A stretch of DNA of 64,000 nt from Phytopseudomonas seleniipraecipitans (GCF_900102335.1 NZ_FNBM01000010.1:62001-126000), one strand, 5' to 3'. Positions 35,489 through 45,578 are shown, counted from the stretch's first letter. Translations and numbers: made by a program. Notes: generated by a model not told the origin, from the letters alone.

Positions 35489-35767
35489 TTAGGCAGCAGC
35501 GGCTTGGCTGAGTGCTTTAACGTGACCGTTCAGGCGGCTCTTGTGACGAGCGGCCTTGTTCTTGTGGATGATGCCCTTGTCGGCCATACGGTCGATAACA
35601 GGCACAGCCAGAACGTAAGCAGCTTGTGCTTTCTCGTGGTCTTTGGCGTCGATAGCCTTGACTACGTTCTTGATGTAGGTACGAACCATGGAGCGCAGGC
35701 TGGCGTTATGGCTACGACGCTTCTCAGCCTGTTTTGCGCGTTTTTTGGCAGAAGGTGTATTGGCCAC
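35489..35767 (-). CDS. rpsT: 30S ribosomal protein S20
   Basis: A 92-residue basic helical protein (ANTPSAKKRAKQAEKRRSHN). The start is taken at GTG 35767, 7 bases from GAGGAG, which gives the usual MANTPS start and length; a TTG two codons upstream is less fitting. It binds 16S rRNA early in 30S assembly. Non-ATG starts are common in rpsT and reduce its translation for feedback. Confidence 0.95.
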   Translation of the reverse strand: MANTPSAKKRAKQAEKRRSHNASLRSMVRTYIKNVVKAIDAKDHEKAQAAYVLAVPVIDRMADKGIIHKNKAARHKSRLNGHVKALSQAAAA

Positions 35768-36046
35768 CGTCAAGCTCCTCGAAAATGGGTTGCAAACAAA
35801 TAAGGCCGCGAATCATGCAGGCGAGTCATGCGCTTGTCAAGGCGGATCGCTGCGCGGTCACTATGAACTGCCGGACGGGAAGGGTGCTTTCTCGGCGTGG
35901 TGATTCTACACTCGCGGCCCGTGTCGGTGAATGCCGCACGCGCAGGAATTTTTGTGGTCTGTGTCTGGCGCAATGCAGCAACCGCCCCGGGTTGGCGTGC
36001 AGGACGTAAACCAACGCTTCGAACCTGAATCAGGGCGCTTCGCTGA

Positions 36047-37591
36047 ATGAATCTACTCAAGTCGCTGGCCGCAGTCAGCTCGATCACCATGCTGTCTCGT
36101 GTGCTGGGTTTTGTACGCGACACCATAATGGCCAGGATTTTCGGCGCCGGTATTGCCTCGGATGCCTTCGTGGTGGCCTTCAAGTTGCCCAATCTTTTGC
36201 GGCGCATTTTTGCCGAAGGGGCTTTTTCCCAAGCCTTCGTGCCGATTCTGGCCGAGTACAAAACCCAGAAGGGCGAGGAGGCGACACGCACCTTCGTCGC
36301 CTATGTAGCCGGCCAGCTGACCCTGGTGCTGGCGTTGGTCACGCTGCTTGGTGTGCTGGCCGCGCCGTGGATCGTCTGGGCGTCGGCGCCGGGCTTCAGC
36401 GACAATCCCGAGCGGTTTGAGCTGACCAGCGATCTGCTGCGGGTGACCTTTCCTTATATATTGCTGATTTCGCTGTCCTCCTTCGTCGGCGCGCTGCTCA
36501 ACACCTGGAACCGCTTTGCGGTGCCGGCATTCGTACCGACGCTGCTCAACGTCAGCATGATTTTCTTTGCCCTGTTCCTGACGCCATATTTCGACCCGCC
36601 GATCATGGCGATGGGCTGGGCGGTGCTGGTCGGCGGGTTGTTGCAGTTGCTCTATCAGCTGCCGCATCTGCGCAAGATCGGCCTGCTGGTGCTGCCGCGT
36701 CTTAACCTGCGCGACAGTGGCGTGTGGCGGGTGCTGCGGCAGATGGGGCCGGCGATCCTAGGTGTATCGGTGGCGCAGATTTCGCTGATCATCAACACCA
36801 TCTTTGCCTCCTTTCTGGTCGCGGGTTCTGTGTCGTGGATGTATTACGCCGACCGCCTGATGGAGTTGCCGGCCGGTGTGCTGGGCGTCGCGCTGGGCAC
36901 GATCCTTCTGCCGTCACTGGCCAAGACCCACGCTGCTGAAGATCCCGCCGCCTATTCGAAACTGCTCGATTGGGGTCTGCGCCTGTGCGTGCTGCTGGCG
37001 CTGCCGTGCGCCCTGGCGCTGGCGCTGCTGGCCGAGCCGCTGGTGGTGGCGCTGTTCCAGTACGGCAAGTTCACCGCCGTCGATGCCGACATGACTCAGC
37101 GCGCCTTGCTCGCCTATTCGGTGGGGCTGCTCGGCATGCTGTTGGTCAAGGTGCTGGCCCCCGCGTTCTACGCCCGCCAGGACATTCGCACGCCGGTACG
37201 CATCGCCATGTTCACCCTGCTGATGACGCAGGTGATGAACGTACTGTTCGTGTTCGTGATTCCGCTGGCGCATGCCGGCCTGGCGTTGGCGATCGGTCTG
37301 GCGGCCTGCCTGAATGCCGGGCTACTGTTCTGGAAGCTGCGCGCCCGCGGCTTCTATCAGCCGCAACCCGGCTGGGGCATGTTCGCCAGCAAGCTGTTGG
37401 CGGCGTTGCTGGTGATGGTCGTGGTGCTGGTCGGGATGCTGTGGCTGATGCCGGCCTGGAGCGACGGCAACATGCTGCAGCGCCTGTTGCGACTCGGCGC
37501 GCTGGTCGCGGCCGGGGCGCTGAGCTACTTCGCGGTATTGGGGATACTCGGTTTTCGCCTGCGCGATTTCGCCCGCCGTTCGGTCGGCTGA
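36047..37591 (+). CDS. murJ: Lipid II flippase MurJ
   Basis: A 514-residue membrane protein with 14 expected helices of the MurJ/MviN family. The N-terminus LKSLAAVSSITMLSRVLGFVRDTIMARIFGAG and RRIFAEGAFSQAFVP with conserved arginines of the central cavity are seen. It moves lipid II across the inner membrane for peptidoglycan synthesis. It is divergent from rpsT and followed by ribF after 112 bases. Confidence 0.96.
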   Translation: MNLLKSLAAVSSITMLSRVLGFVRDTIMARIFGAGIASDAFVVAFKLPNLLRRIFAEGAFSQAFVPILAEYKTQKGEEATRTFVAYVAGQLTLVLALVTLLGVLAAPWIVWASAPGFSDNPERFELTSDLLRVTFPYILLISLSSFVGALLNTWNRFAVPAFVPTLLNVSMIFFALFLTPYFDPPIMAMGWAVLVGGLLQLLYQLPHLRKIGLLVLPRLNLRDSGVWRVLRQMGPAILGVSVAQISLIINTIFASFLVAGSVSWMYYADRLMELPAGVLGVALGTILLPSLAKTHAAEDPAAYSKLLDWGLRLCVLLALPCALALALLAEPLVVALFQYGKFTAVDADMTQRALLAYSVGLLGMLLVKVLAPAFYARQDIRTPVRIAMFTLLMTQVMNVLFVFVIPLAHAGLALAIGLAACLNAGLLFWKLRARGFYQPQPGWGMFASKLLAALLVMVVVLVGMLWLMPAWSDGNMLQRLLRLGALVAAGALSYFAVLGILGFRLRDFARRSVG

Positions 37592-37703
37592 AAAATAAAG
37601 CTGCCTCTTGGCTGGGCGGCGCCGACAACAGAACGCCGTATCAGCCTACCCGGCGCCAGCCGCTGTGCGTATAATTGCCCACTTTGTGAGCAAGAAGCGC
37701 GTT

Positions 37704-38642
37704 ATGCAGCTGGTTCGAGGCCTTCATAATCTGCGGCCCCAGCATCGGGGCTGTGTCGCCACCATCGGTAATTTCGACGGCGTTCATCGTGGCCACCAGG
37801 CGATTCTGGCGCGTCTGCGTGAGCGTGCGGCGGAGCTTGGCGTACCGAGCTGTGTGGTGCTGTTCGAGCCCCAGCCGCGCGAATACTTCGATCCCAAGGG
37901 CGCGCCCGCGCGTCTGAGTCGCTTGCGTGACAAGCTTGCCCTGTTGGCCGCCGAAGGTGTCGACCGGGTACTGTGCCTGGCCTTCAACCCGCGTTTGCGG
38001 GAGTTGAGCGCCGCTGAATTCGTGCAACGTGTCTTGCTGGACGGTCTTGAGGTTCGCCACCTGGAAGTGGGCGATGATTTTCGCTTCGGCTGTGACCGTG
38101 CCGGCGATTTTGCCTTTCTGGCCGAGGCTGCGCGCCGCGAAGGCTTTACCGTCGAGGCCGCCAAGACCGTTGAAATCGACGCTGAGCGGGTCAGCAGTAC
38201 GCGGGTTCGCCAGGCTCTGGCCAGTGGCGATTTCGTACTGGCCGAGCGCATGCTCGGGCGGCCGTTCCGGATCGTCGGGCGGGTGCTGCATGGGCAGAAG
38301 CTTGGCCGTCAGCTGAATGCGCCGACCGCCAACGTGCAACTCAAGCGCAAGCGCGCACCGTTGACTGGGGTCTACCTGGTCAGCGCCGAGATAGATGGCC
38401 GGCCATGGCCCGGCGTCGCCAACATTGGCGTTCGCCCCAGCGTCGCCGGTGACGGGAGCGCCCACCTCGAGGTGCACCTGCTGGATTTTGCCGGCGACCT
38501 GTATGGCCGGCGTTTGACGGTGGCATTCCACCACAAGCTGCGCGATGAGCAGCGTTTCGCCTCACTCGAGGCACTGAAGACGGCAATTGCTGCCGATATT
38601 GCCGCCGCCCGCGCCCATTGGCACGGCCAACCGCTTAAGTGA
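37704..38642 (+). CDS. ribF: Bifunctional riboflavin kinase/FAD synthetase
   Basis: A 312-residue enzyme: FAD synthetase domain (1-180, with nucleotide-binding GNFDGVHRGHQ at about 20-30) and riboflavin kinase domain (about 185-305, with APTANVQL). It makes FMN and FAD. ATG 37704 gives the usual MQLVRGLHNLR start. It lies 9 bases before ileS, so the two are co-transcribed. Confidence 0.95.
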   Translation: MQLVRGLHNLRPQHRGCVATIGNFDGVHRGHQAILARLRERAAELGVPSCVVLFEPQPREYFDPKGAPARLSRLRDKLALLAAEGVDRVLCLAFNPRLRELSAAEFVQRVLLDGLEVRHLEVGDDFRFGCDRAGDFAFLAEAARREGFTVEAAKTVEIDAERVSSTRVRQALASGDFVLAERMLGRPFRIVGRVLHGQKLGRQLNAPTANVQLKRKRAPLTGVYLVSAEIDGRPWPGVANIGVRPSVAGDGSAHLEVHLLDFAGDLYGRRLTVAFHHKLRDEQRFASLEALKTAIAADIAAARAHWHGQPLK

Positions 38643-38651
38643 AGAGCCGAG

Positions 38652-41486
38652 ATGACCGACTATAAAGCCACGTTGAATCTTCCTGATACCCAGTTCCCGA
38701 TGAAGGCCGGCCTGCCGCAGCGCGAGCCGCAAATCCTGCAGCGCTGGGACGACATTGGTCTGTATCAGAAGCTGCGTGAGATTGGCGCCGACCGGCCGAA
38801 GTTCGTCCTGCACGATGGCCCGCCCTACGCGAACGGCAGCATTCACATCGGTCATGCGCTGAACAAGATCCTCAAGGACATCATCACCCGCTCCAAGACC
38901 ATTGCCGGCTTCGACGCCCCTTACGTGCCGGGCTGGGATTGCCATGGCCTGCCGATCGAGCACAAGGTGGAAACCACCTTCGGCAAGAACCAGCCGGCAG
39001 ACCTGACCCGCGAACGCTGCCGCACCTATGCCGGCGAGCAAGTCGAAGAGCAGAAGGGCAACTTCATCCGCCTCGGCGTGCTGGGCGAGTGGAACAACCC
39101 CTACCTGACCATGAACTTCGCCAACGAGGCCGGGGAAATCCGCGCCCTGGCGGAGATCGTCAAGAAGGGCTTCGTGTTCAAGGGCCTGAAGCCGGTCAAC
39201 TTCTGCTTCGATTGCGGTTCGGCACTCGCCGAGGCCGAGGTCGAGTACCAAGACAAGAAGTCCGATGCTATCGACGTCGCCTTCCCGGTCGAAGACGCCG
39301 ACAAGTTGGCCGCCGCGTTCGGCCTGGCCAGCCTGAGCAAGCCGACCAGCATCGTCATCTGGACCACCACGCCGTGGACCATCCCGGCCAACCAGGCGCT
39401 GAACGTGCATCCGGAGTTCAACTACGCCCTGGTGGACGTCGGTGATCGCCTGCTGCTGCTGGCCGAAGAAATGGTCGAGGGCAGCCTGCAGCGTTACGGC
39501 CTGCAAGGCGAAGTCATCGCCACAGCGCCGGGCGCCAAGCTGGAACTGATCAACTTCCGTCACCCGTTCTACGAGCGCCTGTCGCCGGTTTATCTGGCCG
39601 ATTACGTCGAGCTCGGCGCCGGCACCGGTATCGTGCACTCGGCGCCTGCCTACGGTGAGGACGACTTCTACAGCTGCAAACGCTACGGCATGAGCAATGA
39701 CGACATCCTCAACCCGGTGCAGAGCAACGGCGTCTACGTCGAGTCGCTGCCGTTCTTCGGTGGCCAGTTCATCTGGAAGGCCAACCCGGCCATCGTCGCC
39801 AAGCTCGAAGAAGTCGGCGCGCTGCTCAAGCACGAAGCGATCAACCATAGCTACATGCACTGCTGGCGCCACAAGACGCCGCTGATCTACCGCGCCACCG
39901 CGCAGTGGTTCATTGGCATGGACAAGCAGCCGAACGAGGGTTCCACCCTGCGTGAGCGCTCGCTGGCAGCCATCGAAGAAACCCAATTCGTACCGGCCTG
40001 GGGCCAGGCGCGCCTGCACAGCATGATCGCCGGCCGCCCTGACTGGTGCATCTCGCGTCAGCGCAACTGGGGCGTACCGATCCCGTTCTTCACGCACAAG
40101 GAAAGCGGCGAGCTGCACCCGCGTACCGCCGAGCTGATGGAGCAGGTGGCGCAGCGCGTCGAGCAGGAAGGCATCGAAGCCTGGTTCAAGCTCGACACCG
40201 CCGAGCTGCTGGGTGACGAAGCCGGGCAGTACGACAAGAGCCGTGACACCCTGGACGTCTGGTTCGATTCCGGTACCACTCACTGGCATGTGCTGCGCGG
40301 CTCCCATGCCGAGCTGGCGCACCCGACTGGCCCGGCTGCGGATCTGTACCTGGAAGGCTCCGACCAGCACCGTGGCTGGTTCCATTCGTCCTTGCTGACC
40401 GGCTGCGCTATCGACGGCCACGCGCCGTACAAGGAACTGCTGACCCACGGCTTCACTGTCGATGAGCAGGGCCGCAAGCAGTCCAAGTCGCTGGGCAACG
40501 TGGTCGCCCCGCAGAAGGTCATCGACAGCCTGGGCGCCGACATCATGCGCCTGTGGGTCGCCTCCACCGATTACTCGGGCGAGATGGCCGTTTCCGACCA
40601 GATCCTGCAGCGCAGCGCCGACGCCTACCGGCGTATCCGCAACACGGCGCGCTTCCTGCTCTCCAACCTCAGCGGTTTCGATCCAGCGCAGCACCTGCTG
40701 GCCCCGGAAGACATGCTGGCGCTGGACCGTTGGGCGGTAGACCGCGCCCTGCTGCTGCAGCGCGAGATCGAAGAGGCCTACACCAGCTACCGTTTCTGGA
40801 ACGTGTACCAGAAGGTGCACAACTTCTGCGTGCAGGAACTGGGTGGCTTCTACCTCGACATCATCAAGGACCGTCAGTACACCACCGCTGCTGACAGCGT
40901 GGCGCGACGCTCCTGCCAGACCGCCATGTACCACATCGGTGAAGCGCTGGTGCGCTGGATCGCGCCGATCCTTTCGTTCACTGCGGACGAGATCTGGCAG
41001 TACCTGCCGGGCGAACGCAACGAGTCGGTAATGCTCAACACCTGGTACCAGGGGCTGAGCGAACTGCCGGCCGGTTTCGAGCTGGACCGCGTCTTCTGGG
41101 ATCGCGTCATGGCCGTCAAGACCGCGGTCAACAAGGAACTGGAAAACCAGCGCAGCGCCAAGCTGATCGGTGGCAATCTACAGGCCGAAGTGACCCTGTA
41201 TGGCGAGGAAACGCTGGTCGGCGACCTGGCTCGTCTGGGCGACGAATTGCGTTTCGTGCTGATCACCTCAGGTGCCACTCTGGCGCCTTTGGCCGCTGCA
41301 CCAGCCGAAGCGGTGCAAACCGAAGTTGCCGGGCTGAAGCTGAAGATCGTCAAGTCCGGGCTGACCAAGTGCGCCCGTTGCTGGCACTTCTGCGCCGACG
41401 TCGGCAGCCATGCCGAACACCCGGAAATCTGCGGCCGTTGCGTAAGCAACATCGATGGCCAGGGCGAGGTGCGCCACCATGCGTAA
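38652..41486 (+). CDS. ileS: Isoleucyl-tRNA synthetase
   Basis: A 944-residue class I synthetase with the HIGH motif in GSIHIGHALNK (about 58-68), the editing domain (about 190-400), KQSKSLGN as KMSKS-type motif near 607 and the C-terminal zinc knuckle CARCWHFC...CGRC. It charges tRNA-Ile and edits valine. It is the bacterial type sensitive to mupirocin-like compounds by family. Part of the ribF-ileS-lspA-fkpB-ispH operon. Confidence 0.97.
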   Translation: MTDYKATLNLPDTQFPMKAGLPQREPQILQRWDDIGLYQKLREIGADRPKFVLHDGPPYANGSIHIGHALNKILKDIITRSKTIAGFDAPYVPGWDCHGLPIEHKVETTFGKNQPADLTRERCRTYAGEQVEEQKGNFIRLGVLGEWNNPYLTMNFANEAGEIRALAEIVKKGFVFKGLKPVNFCFDCGSALAEAEVEYQDKKSDAIDVAFPVEDADKLAAAFGLASLSKPTSIVIWTTTPWTIPANQALNVHPEFNYALVDVGDRLLLLAEEMVEGSLQRYGLQGEVIATAPGAKLELINFRHPFYERLSPVYLADYVELGAGTGIVHSAPAYGEDDFYSCKRYGMSNDDILNPVQSNGVYVESLPFFGGQFIWKANPAIVAKLEEVGALLKHEAINHSYMHCWRHKTPLIYRATAQWFIGMDKQPNEGSTLRERSLAAIEETQFVPAWGQARLHSMIAGRPDWCISRQRNWGVPIPFFTHKESGELHPRTAELMEQVAQRVEQEGIEAWFKLDTAELLGDEAGQYDKSRDTLDVWFDSGTTHWHVLRGSHAELAHPTGPAADLYLEGSDQHRGWFHSSLLTGCAIDGHAPYKELLTHGFTVDEQGRKQSKSLGNVVAPQKVIDSLGADIMRLWVASTDYSGEMAVSDQILQRSADAYRRIRNTARFLLSNLSGFDPAQHLLAPEDMLALDRWAVDRALLLQREIEEAYTSYRFWNVYQKVHNFCVQELGGFYLDIIKDRQYTTAADSVARRSCQTAMYHIGEALVRWIAPILSFTADEIWQYLPGERNESVMLNTWYQGLSELPAGFELDRVFWDRVMAVKTAVNKELENQRSAKLIGGNLQAEVTLYGEETLVGDLARLGDELRFVLITSGATLAPLAAAPAEAVQTEVAGLKLKIVKSGLTKCARCWHFCADVGSHAEHPEICGRCVSNIDGQGEVRHHA

Positions 41487-41516
41487 CGCTCTGGTGTGCA
41501 GTGCGGAGCGCCGCTC

Positions 41517-42023
41517 ATGAGCGCGCGCTTCGGCAAGCTTGGCTGGGTATGGTTGAGCGTGGTGGTGTTCGTGGTCGATCAGATCACCAAATACTGGTTC
41601 GACAACAACCTGTCGATGTACGAGCGCATCGCGGTCATTCCGGACTTCTTCAGCTGGACGCTGGCCTACAACACCGGCGCGGCCTTCAGCTTCCTCGCCG
41701 ATGAGTCCGGCTGGCAGCGTTGGCTGTTCGCCTTGATCGCGACCGTGGTCAGTGCAGTGCTGGTGGTCTGGCTGAAACGCCTGAAACCCGAGGAAACCTG
41801 GCTGGCCGTTGGCCTGGCACTGGTACTCGGCGGCGCGCTGGGTAATCTAGTTGATCGCGTGATATTCGGTCATGTGGTCGACTTCATTCTGGTGCACTGG
41901 CAGAACCGCTGGTATTTCCCGGCGTTCAACATCGCCGACAGCGCAATTACCGTCGGTGCCGTGCTGTTGGCACTGGATATGTTCAGAAGTAACAAATCGC
42001 AAGAAGAGGTGGCACGTGACTGA
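41517..42023 (+). CDS. lspA: Lipoprotein signal peptidase II
   Basis: A 168-residue inner membrane protein with four helices. The catalytic aspartates are in GNLVDRV (about 122) and FNIADSAI (about 141), and FVVDQITKYW is the conserved first motif. It cleaves prolipoproteins before the acylated cysteine; several lipoproteins in this window are its substrates. ATG 41517 follows GCGGAG. Confidence 0.96.
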   Translation: MSARFGKLGWVWLSVVVFVVDQITKYWFDNNLSMYERIAVIPDFFSWTLAYNTGAAFSFLADESGWQRWLFALIATVVSAVLVVWLKRLKPEETWLAVGLALVLGGALGNLVDRVIFGHVVDFILVHWQNRWYFPAFNIADSAITVGAVLLALDMFRSNKSQEEVARD

Positions 42024-42453
42024 CGTACGTATCGGCCCGGACCGGCAGGTCACCCTGCATTTCGCGCTGAAGCTGGACAACGGCGATGTCGTTGACAGCA
42101 CTTTCGACAAGCAGCCGGCCACCTTCAAGGTCGGCGACGGCAACCTGCTGCCGGGTTTCGAGTCCGCGCTGTACGGCTTCAAGGCCGGCGACAAGCGCAG
42201 TGTGACCGTGCTGCCGGAGCAGGGCTTCGGTCAGCCCAACCCGCAGAACGTGCAGATCATGCCGCGCTCGCAGTTCCAGGATATGGAGCTGTCCGAAGGG
42301 CTGCTGGTGATCTTTAACGATGCAGCCAATACCGAGCTGCCCGGTGTGGTCAAAGCCTTCGATGACGCCCAGGTGACCATCGACTTCAACCACCCGTTGG
42401 CGGGCAAGACGCTAACGTTCGATGTCGAAATCATCGACGTCCAGGCGATCTGA
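42016..42453 (+). CDS. fkpB: FKBP-type isomerase/chaperone SlpA
   Basis: A 145-residue SlyD-like FKBP: LHFALKLDNGDVVDSTFDKQPATFKVGDG at the start, IF domain in the middle, and DFNHPLAGKTLTFDVEI at the end. It lacks the metal-binding histidine-rich tail of SlyD. The GTG start at 42016 overlaps the last 8 bases of lspA and follows AGAGGTG. It may assist folding; its fixed place between lspA and ispH is conserved. Confidence 0.93.
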   Translation: MTDVRIGPDRQVTLHFALKLDNGDVVDSTFDKQPATFKVGDGNLLPGFESALYGFKAGDKRSVTVLPEQGFGQPNPQNVQIMPRSQFQDMELSEGLLVIFNDAANTELPGVVKAFDDAQVTIDFNHPLAGKTLTFDVEIIDVQAI

Positions 42454-42565
42454 AGCGGCGCCATCGATCCCGCCGGACATTCCGCACGAACGCGCTGTCT
42501 ATCGGGTAAGTTCTCCGGCGCTTACGCGATACACTCATCACTCAAGTTTCTTTGCCGAGCGTGCC

Positions 42566-43510
42566 ATGTATATCAAACTCGCCAATCCCCGCGGTTTCTG
42601 CGCCGGTGTCGACCGCGCCATCGAAATCGTCAACCGCGCCCTCGAGGTGTTCGGCGCGCCGATTTACGTGCGTCACGAAGTGGTGCACAACAAGTTCGTG
42701 GTCGAGGACCTGCGTGCCCGCGGCGCGATTTTCGTCGAAGAACTGGATCAGGTGCCTGATGACGTCATCGTCATCTTCAGCGCCCATGGCGTATCCCAGG
42801 CCGTGCGCAACGAAGCCACCAACCGTGGCTTGAAGGTGTTCGACGCCACCTGCCCGCTAGTCACCAAGGTGCACCTGGAAGTGGTGCGCTACAGCCGCGA
42901 CGGCCGCGAATGCATCCTCATCGGCCACGCCGGTCACCCGGAAGTCGAAGGCACCATGGGCCAGTACGACGCCAGCAATGGCGGGGCCATCTACCTGGTC
43001 GAAGATGAAGAGGACGTCGCCAAGCTGCAGGTGCGTGATCCCGAGTCCCTGGCCTTCGTGACCCAGACAACCTTGTCGATGGACGACACCAGTAAGGTCA
43101 TTGATGCCCTGCGCACGCGCTTCCCCAACATTGGCGGGCCGCGCAAGGACGACATCTGCTACGCCACGCAGAACCGTCAGGACGCCGTCAAACAGCTGGC
43201 CAACGAGTGCGATGTGCTGCTGGTGGTGGGCAGCCCCAACAGTTCCAACTCCAATCGCCTGCGTGAGCTGGCTGAGCGCATGGGCACCCCGGCGTATCTG
43301 ATCGACGGTGCCGACGACCTCAAACGCGAGTGGTTCGACGGTGCCAAAGGTATCGGCATCACCGCTGGCGCTTCGGCGCCCGAGGTGCTGGTGCGTGGCG
43401 TGATCGACCAGCTTGGCGAGTGGGGCGCCAGCAACGTACAGGAACTCGATGGCCGCCCGGAGAACGTGACCTTCTCCATGCCCAAGGAGCTGCGCCTCAA
43501 AGCGGTGTGA
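42566..43510 (+). CDS. ispH: 4-Hydroxy-3-methylbut-2-enyl diphosphate reductase
   Basis: A 314-residue Fe-S enzyme with the three cluster cysteines in NPRGFCAGV (C12), DATCPLV and DDICYATQNRQ. It makes IPP and DMAPP in the last step of the MEP route. ATG 42566 gives the standard start. It ends the operon, with a terminator at 43531. In PAO1 minor pilin genes follow here; in this window they do not. Confidence 0.96.
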   Translation: MYIKLANPRGFCAGVDRAIEIVNRALEVFGAPIYVRHEVVHNKFVVEDLRARGAIFVEELDQVPDDVIVIFSAHGVSQAVRNEATNRGLKVFDATCPLVTKVHLEVVRYSRDGRECILIGHAGHPEVEGTMGQYDASNGGAIYLVEDEEDVAKLQVRDPESLAFVTQTTLSMDDTSKVIDALRTRFPNIGGPRKDDICYATQNRQDAVKQLANECDVLLVVGSPNSSNSNRLRELAERMGTPAYLIDGADDLKREWFDGAKGIGITAGASAPEVLVRGVIDQLGEWGASNVQELDGRPENVTFSMPKELRLKAV

Positions 43511-43530
43511 TGTGACGCGACGTGTGAACG

Positions 43531-43556
43531 AAGCCAGGGCCTTGCCCTGGCTTTTT
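43531..43556 (+). terminator. Intrinsic terminator of the ileS-ispH operon
   Basis: Stem AAGCCAGGGC/GCCCTGGCTT with a 3-base loop and a TTT run, 20 bases after ispH. Confidence 0.9.
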
Positions 43557-43697
43557 CATATGCGCGGTGGCGTCGATTCGCGCTGATGGGCAAGGGCGCC
43601 GTGGCGCAAGCGAAACGCACCGGTATGCACGTGATTTCCTCGCCGCCCGTCACTGGGTTCAGGCTATGATCAGCCACCAGAACCGGACTACCGATCT

Positions 43698-44576
43698 ATG
43701 CCCGTCGACCTGCAAGCGCTTTATCCCAAACTGATTCATCTGATGCTGGACACGGTGTTTGTGGTCGATCCGGACAACCGCATCGTATTCGTCAGCGATG
43801 CCTGCGAGGCATTGCTTGGATACCGCGCCGATGAACTGACCGGCACCCTGATCACCGGCTACATGCACCCGGAGGACCTCGTCGCCACCAAGGCGTCGAT
43901 TGTCCGCGTGATGAACGGTCAGCCTCACTTCGACTTCCGCAATCGCTATATCCGCAAGGACGGCGGCGTGGTCTCTATCCTCTGGGCCGCCTTCTGGTCC
44001 GAAGAGGTCGGCGCGCGCATCGGCGTTGCCCGGGATGTGACGGCCCTGGCCCATGCCGAAGAGGAACTGCGCTTCCTCGCCCACCATGACCCCCTCACCA
44101 AGCTGACCAACCGCGCACTGTTCCGTGATCGACTGGAGACGGCTCTGCGCGCCGCGCATCGTCATACCAGTACGCTCGCTTTGCTGTTCCTGGATATCAA
44201 CGACTTCAAGGAAATCAACGATACCCATGGGCACACCGCAGGCGATCAGGTGCTCTGCGAGATTGCCAAACGCCTGCAAGGCTGCGTACGCGAAACCGAT
44301 ACCGTGGGCCGGATGGGCGGCGACGAGTTCACCGTGTTGTTGACCGAGCTGCACGGGCCGCAGGCTGTTGCCGAGAAGGTGGAACAGATACTCGCGGCGT
44401 TGGGCGAACCGCTAAGCACTGAGCTCGCGGCACTGCGCATGCCGAGCTGCAGCATTGGCGTGGCCTGTTATCCCGCAGATGGCGAGGACGCCGATGCGCT
44501 ACTCGGCCACGCAGACGAGCACATGTACCGGATAAAAAGGCAACGCGTAACATTTCGCGAGAACCTGACCGGCTAG
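43698..44576 (+). CDS. PAS-GGDEF diguanylate cyclase
   Basis: A 292-residue soluble protein with one PAS domain (about 10-115; FVVDPDNRIVFVSDACEALLGY) and a GGDEF domain (about 125-285) with intact GRMGGDEF and an RETD inhibitory site 9 residues before it. It should therefore make cyclic-di-GMP and be product-inhibited. There is no membrane segment. The signal sensed by PAS is unknown. It occupies the position after ispH where PAO1 has minor pilin genes. Confidence 0.9.
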   Translation: MPVDLQALYPKLIHLMLDTVFVVDPDNRIVFVSDACEALLGYRADELTGTLITGYMHPEDLVATKASIVRVMNGQPHFDFRNRYIRKDGGVVSILWAAFWSEEVGARIGVARDVTALAHAEEELRFLAHHDPLTKLTNRALFRDRLETALRAAHRHTSTLALLFLDINDFKEINDTHGHTAGDQVLCEIAKRLQGCVRETDTVGRMGGDEFTVLLTELHGPQAVAEKVEQILAALGEPLSTELAALRMPSCSIGVACYPADGEDADALLGHADEHMYRIKRQRVTFRENLTG

Positions 44577-44798
44577 CTGCTGCGACCATCAATTAGCGGG
44601 CACAAGGCTCGCTGCTCGTTTGGCCTTGGCGGGTCAGCCCGCTGACGTCTATCTGTCGCGTCTCTGGCCCGTACCGGGTGGTCGTGCTTGAAATCCATGG
44701 GCACTCGGCTGCCCTGCTGTTGACCAATGCCTTGTCCCGTTCATTTATGCCCCGCCGTTGCCAGGCGACGGTGCAAGGCATCCAACAGGAGAATCAAC

Positions 44799-45539
44799 AT
44801 GGCTCACGAGCAGACCACCATCACCACACCCGACGGCCAGTGCCCGGCCCACGTGTTCACACCAACTGATGGGCAGGGCGGCCCGGCGCTCATCTTCTAT
44901 ATGGACGCTGGCGGCATCCGCCCTGCGGAATTCGCCATGGCGCAGCGGCTGGCCGATGCAGGCTATGTGGTGCTGCTGCCTGATCTGTATTACCGCTACG
45001 GCGCCTACGGGCCGTTCAATCCCAAAGAGGTGTTCAAGGGTGACTTCCGTGCAGTCCTCGGGCCGCTGATGGCGACGACAGGCAATGCCAAGGTGGCGGC
45101 CGACACCGATGCTTATCTCGCCTACCTCGATCAGCGAAGCGACGTGCAAGGCGAGCGGATTGGTGCAGTAGGCTTCTGCATGGGCGGCGGCATGGCGATC
45201 GCTGCAGGCGGTTCTCGGCCCGAGCGCTTCGCAGCGATTGCCAGTTTCCACGGCGGCAACTTGGCGACCGATGCCGACGACAGCCCGCACCGCTGCGCTG
45301 GCGCGCTGGAGGCTGAACTCTACATCGCAGCGGCCGAGCACGACGGCAGCTACCCAGCGGAAATGGCCGAGCGCTTCGAGAAGGCCATGAGCGATGCTGG
45401 TGTGACCTTCCGCTCGGAAACCTACCCGGCCAAGCACGGCTGGATGAAGCCGGACTTCCCCGTGTATGACGAAAAAGCTGCCGAGCACGGCTGGCAGCAG
45501 ATGCTCGCGTTCTTCGCTCGCACCTTGGTGCGCGGTTGA
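44799..45539 (+). CDS. Dienelactone hydrolase-family protein
   Basis: A 246-residue alpha/beta hydrolase. The nucleophile is Cys in GFCMGGGMA (about 129), the acid is Asp in EHDGSYPAEM and the base His in AKHGWMKPD, giving the Cys-Asp-His triad of DLH. ATG 44799 follows ACAGGAG. No aromatic degradation genes are near, so the natural substrate is uncertain. The 222-base gap before it holds nothing recognised. It converges on ppa. Confidence 0.87.
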   Translation: MAHEQTTITTPDGQCPAHVFTPTDGQGGPALIFYMDAGGIRPAEFAMAQRLADAGYVVLLPDLYYRYGAYGPFNPKEVFKGDFRAVLGPLMATTGNAKVAADTDAYLAYLDQRSDVQGERIGAVGFCMGGGMAIAAGGSRPERFAAIASFHGGNLATDADDSPHRCAGALEAELYIAAAEHDGSYPAEMAERFEKAMSDAGVTFRSETYPAKHGWMKPDFPVYDEKAAEHGWQQMLAFFARTLVRG

Positions 45540-45551
45540 ATCGCAGGCAAT

Positions 45552-45578
45552 AAAAAAGCCGGCTTGTGGCCGGCTTTT
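45552..45578. terminator. Bidirectional terminator between DLH gene and ppa
   Basis: Stem AAAGCCGGC/GCCGGCTTT between convergent genes with A-run left and T-run right. Confidence 0.9.

Noticed and set aside
38562..40934. 790-residue frame antisense to ileS
   Set aside because: It is fully opposite a certain essential gene, has repetitive shadow composition and no start context or family similarity; high G+C favours such long antisense frames.
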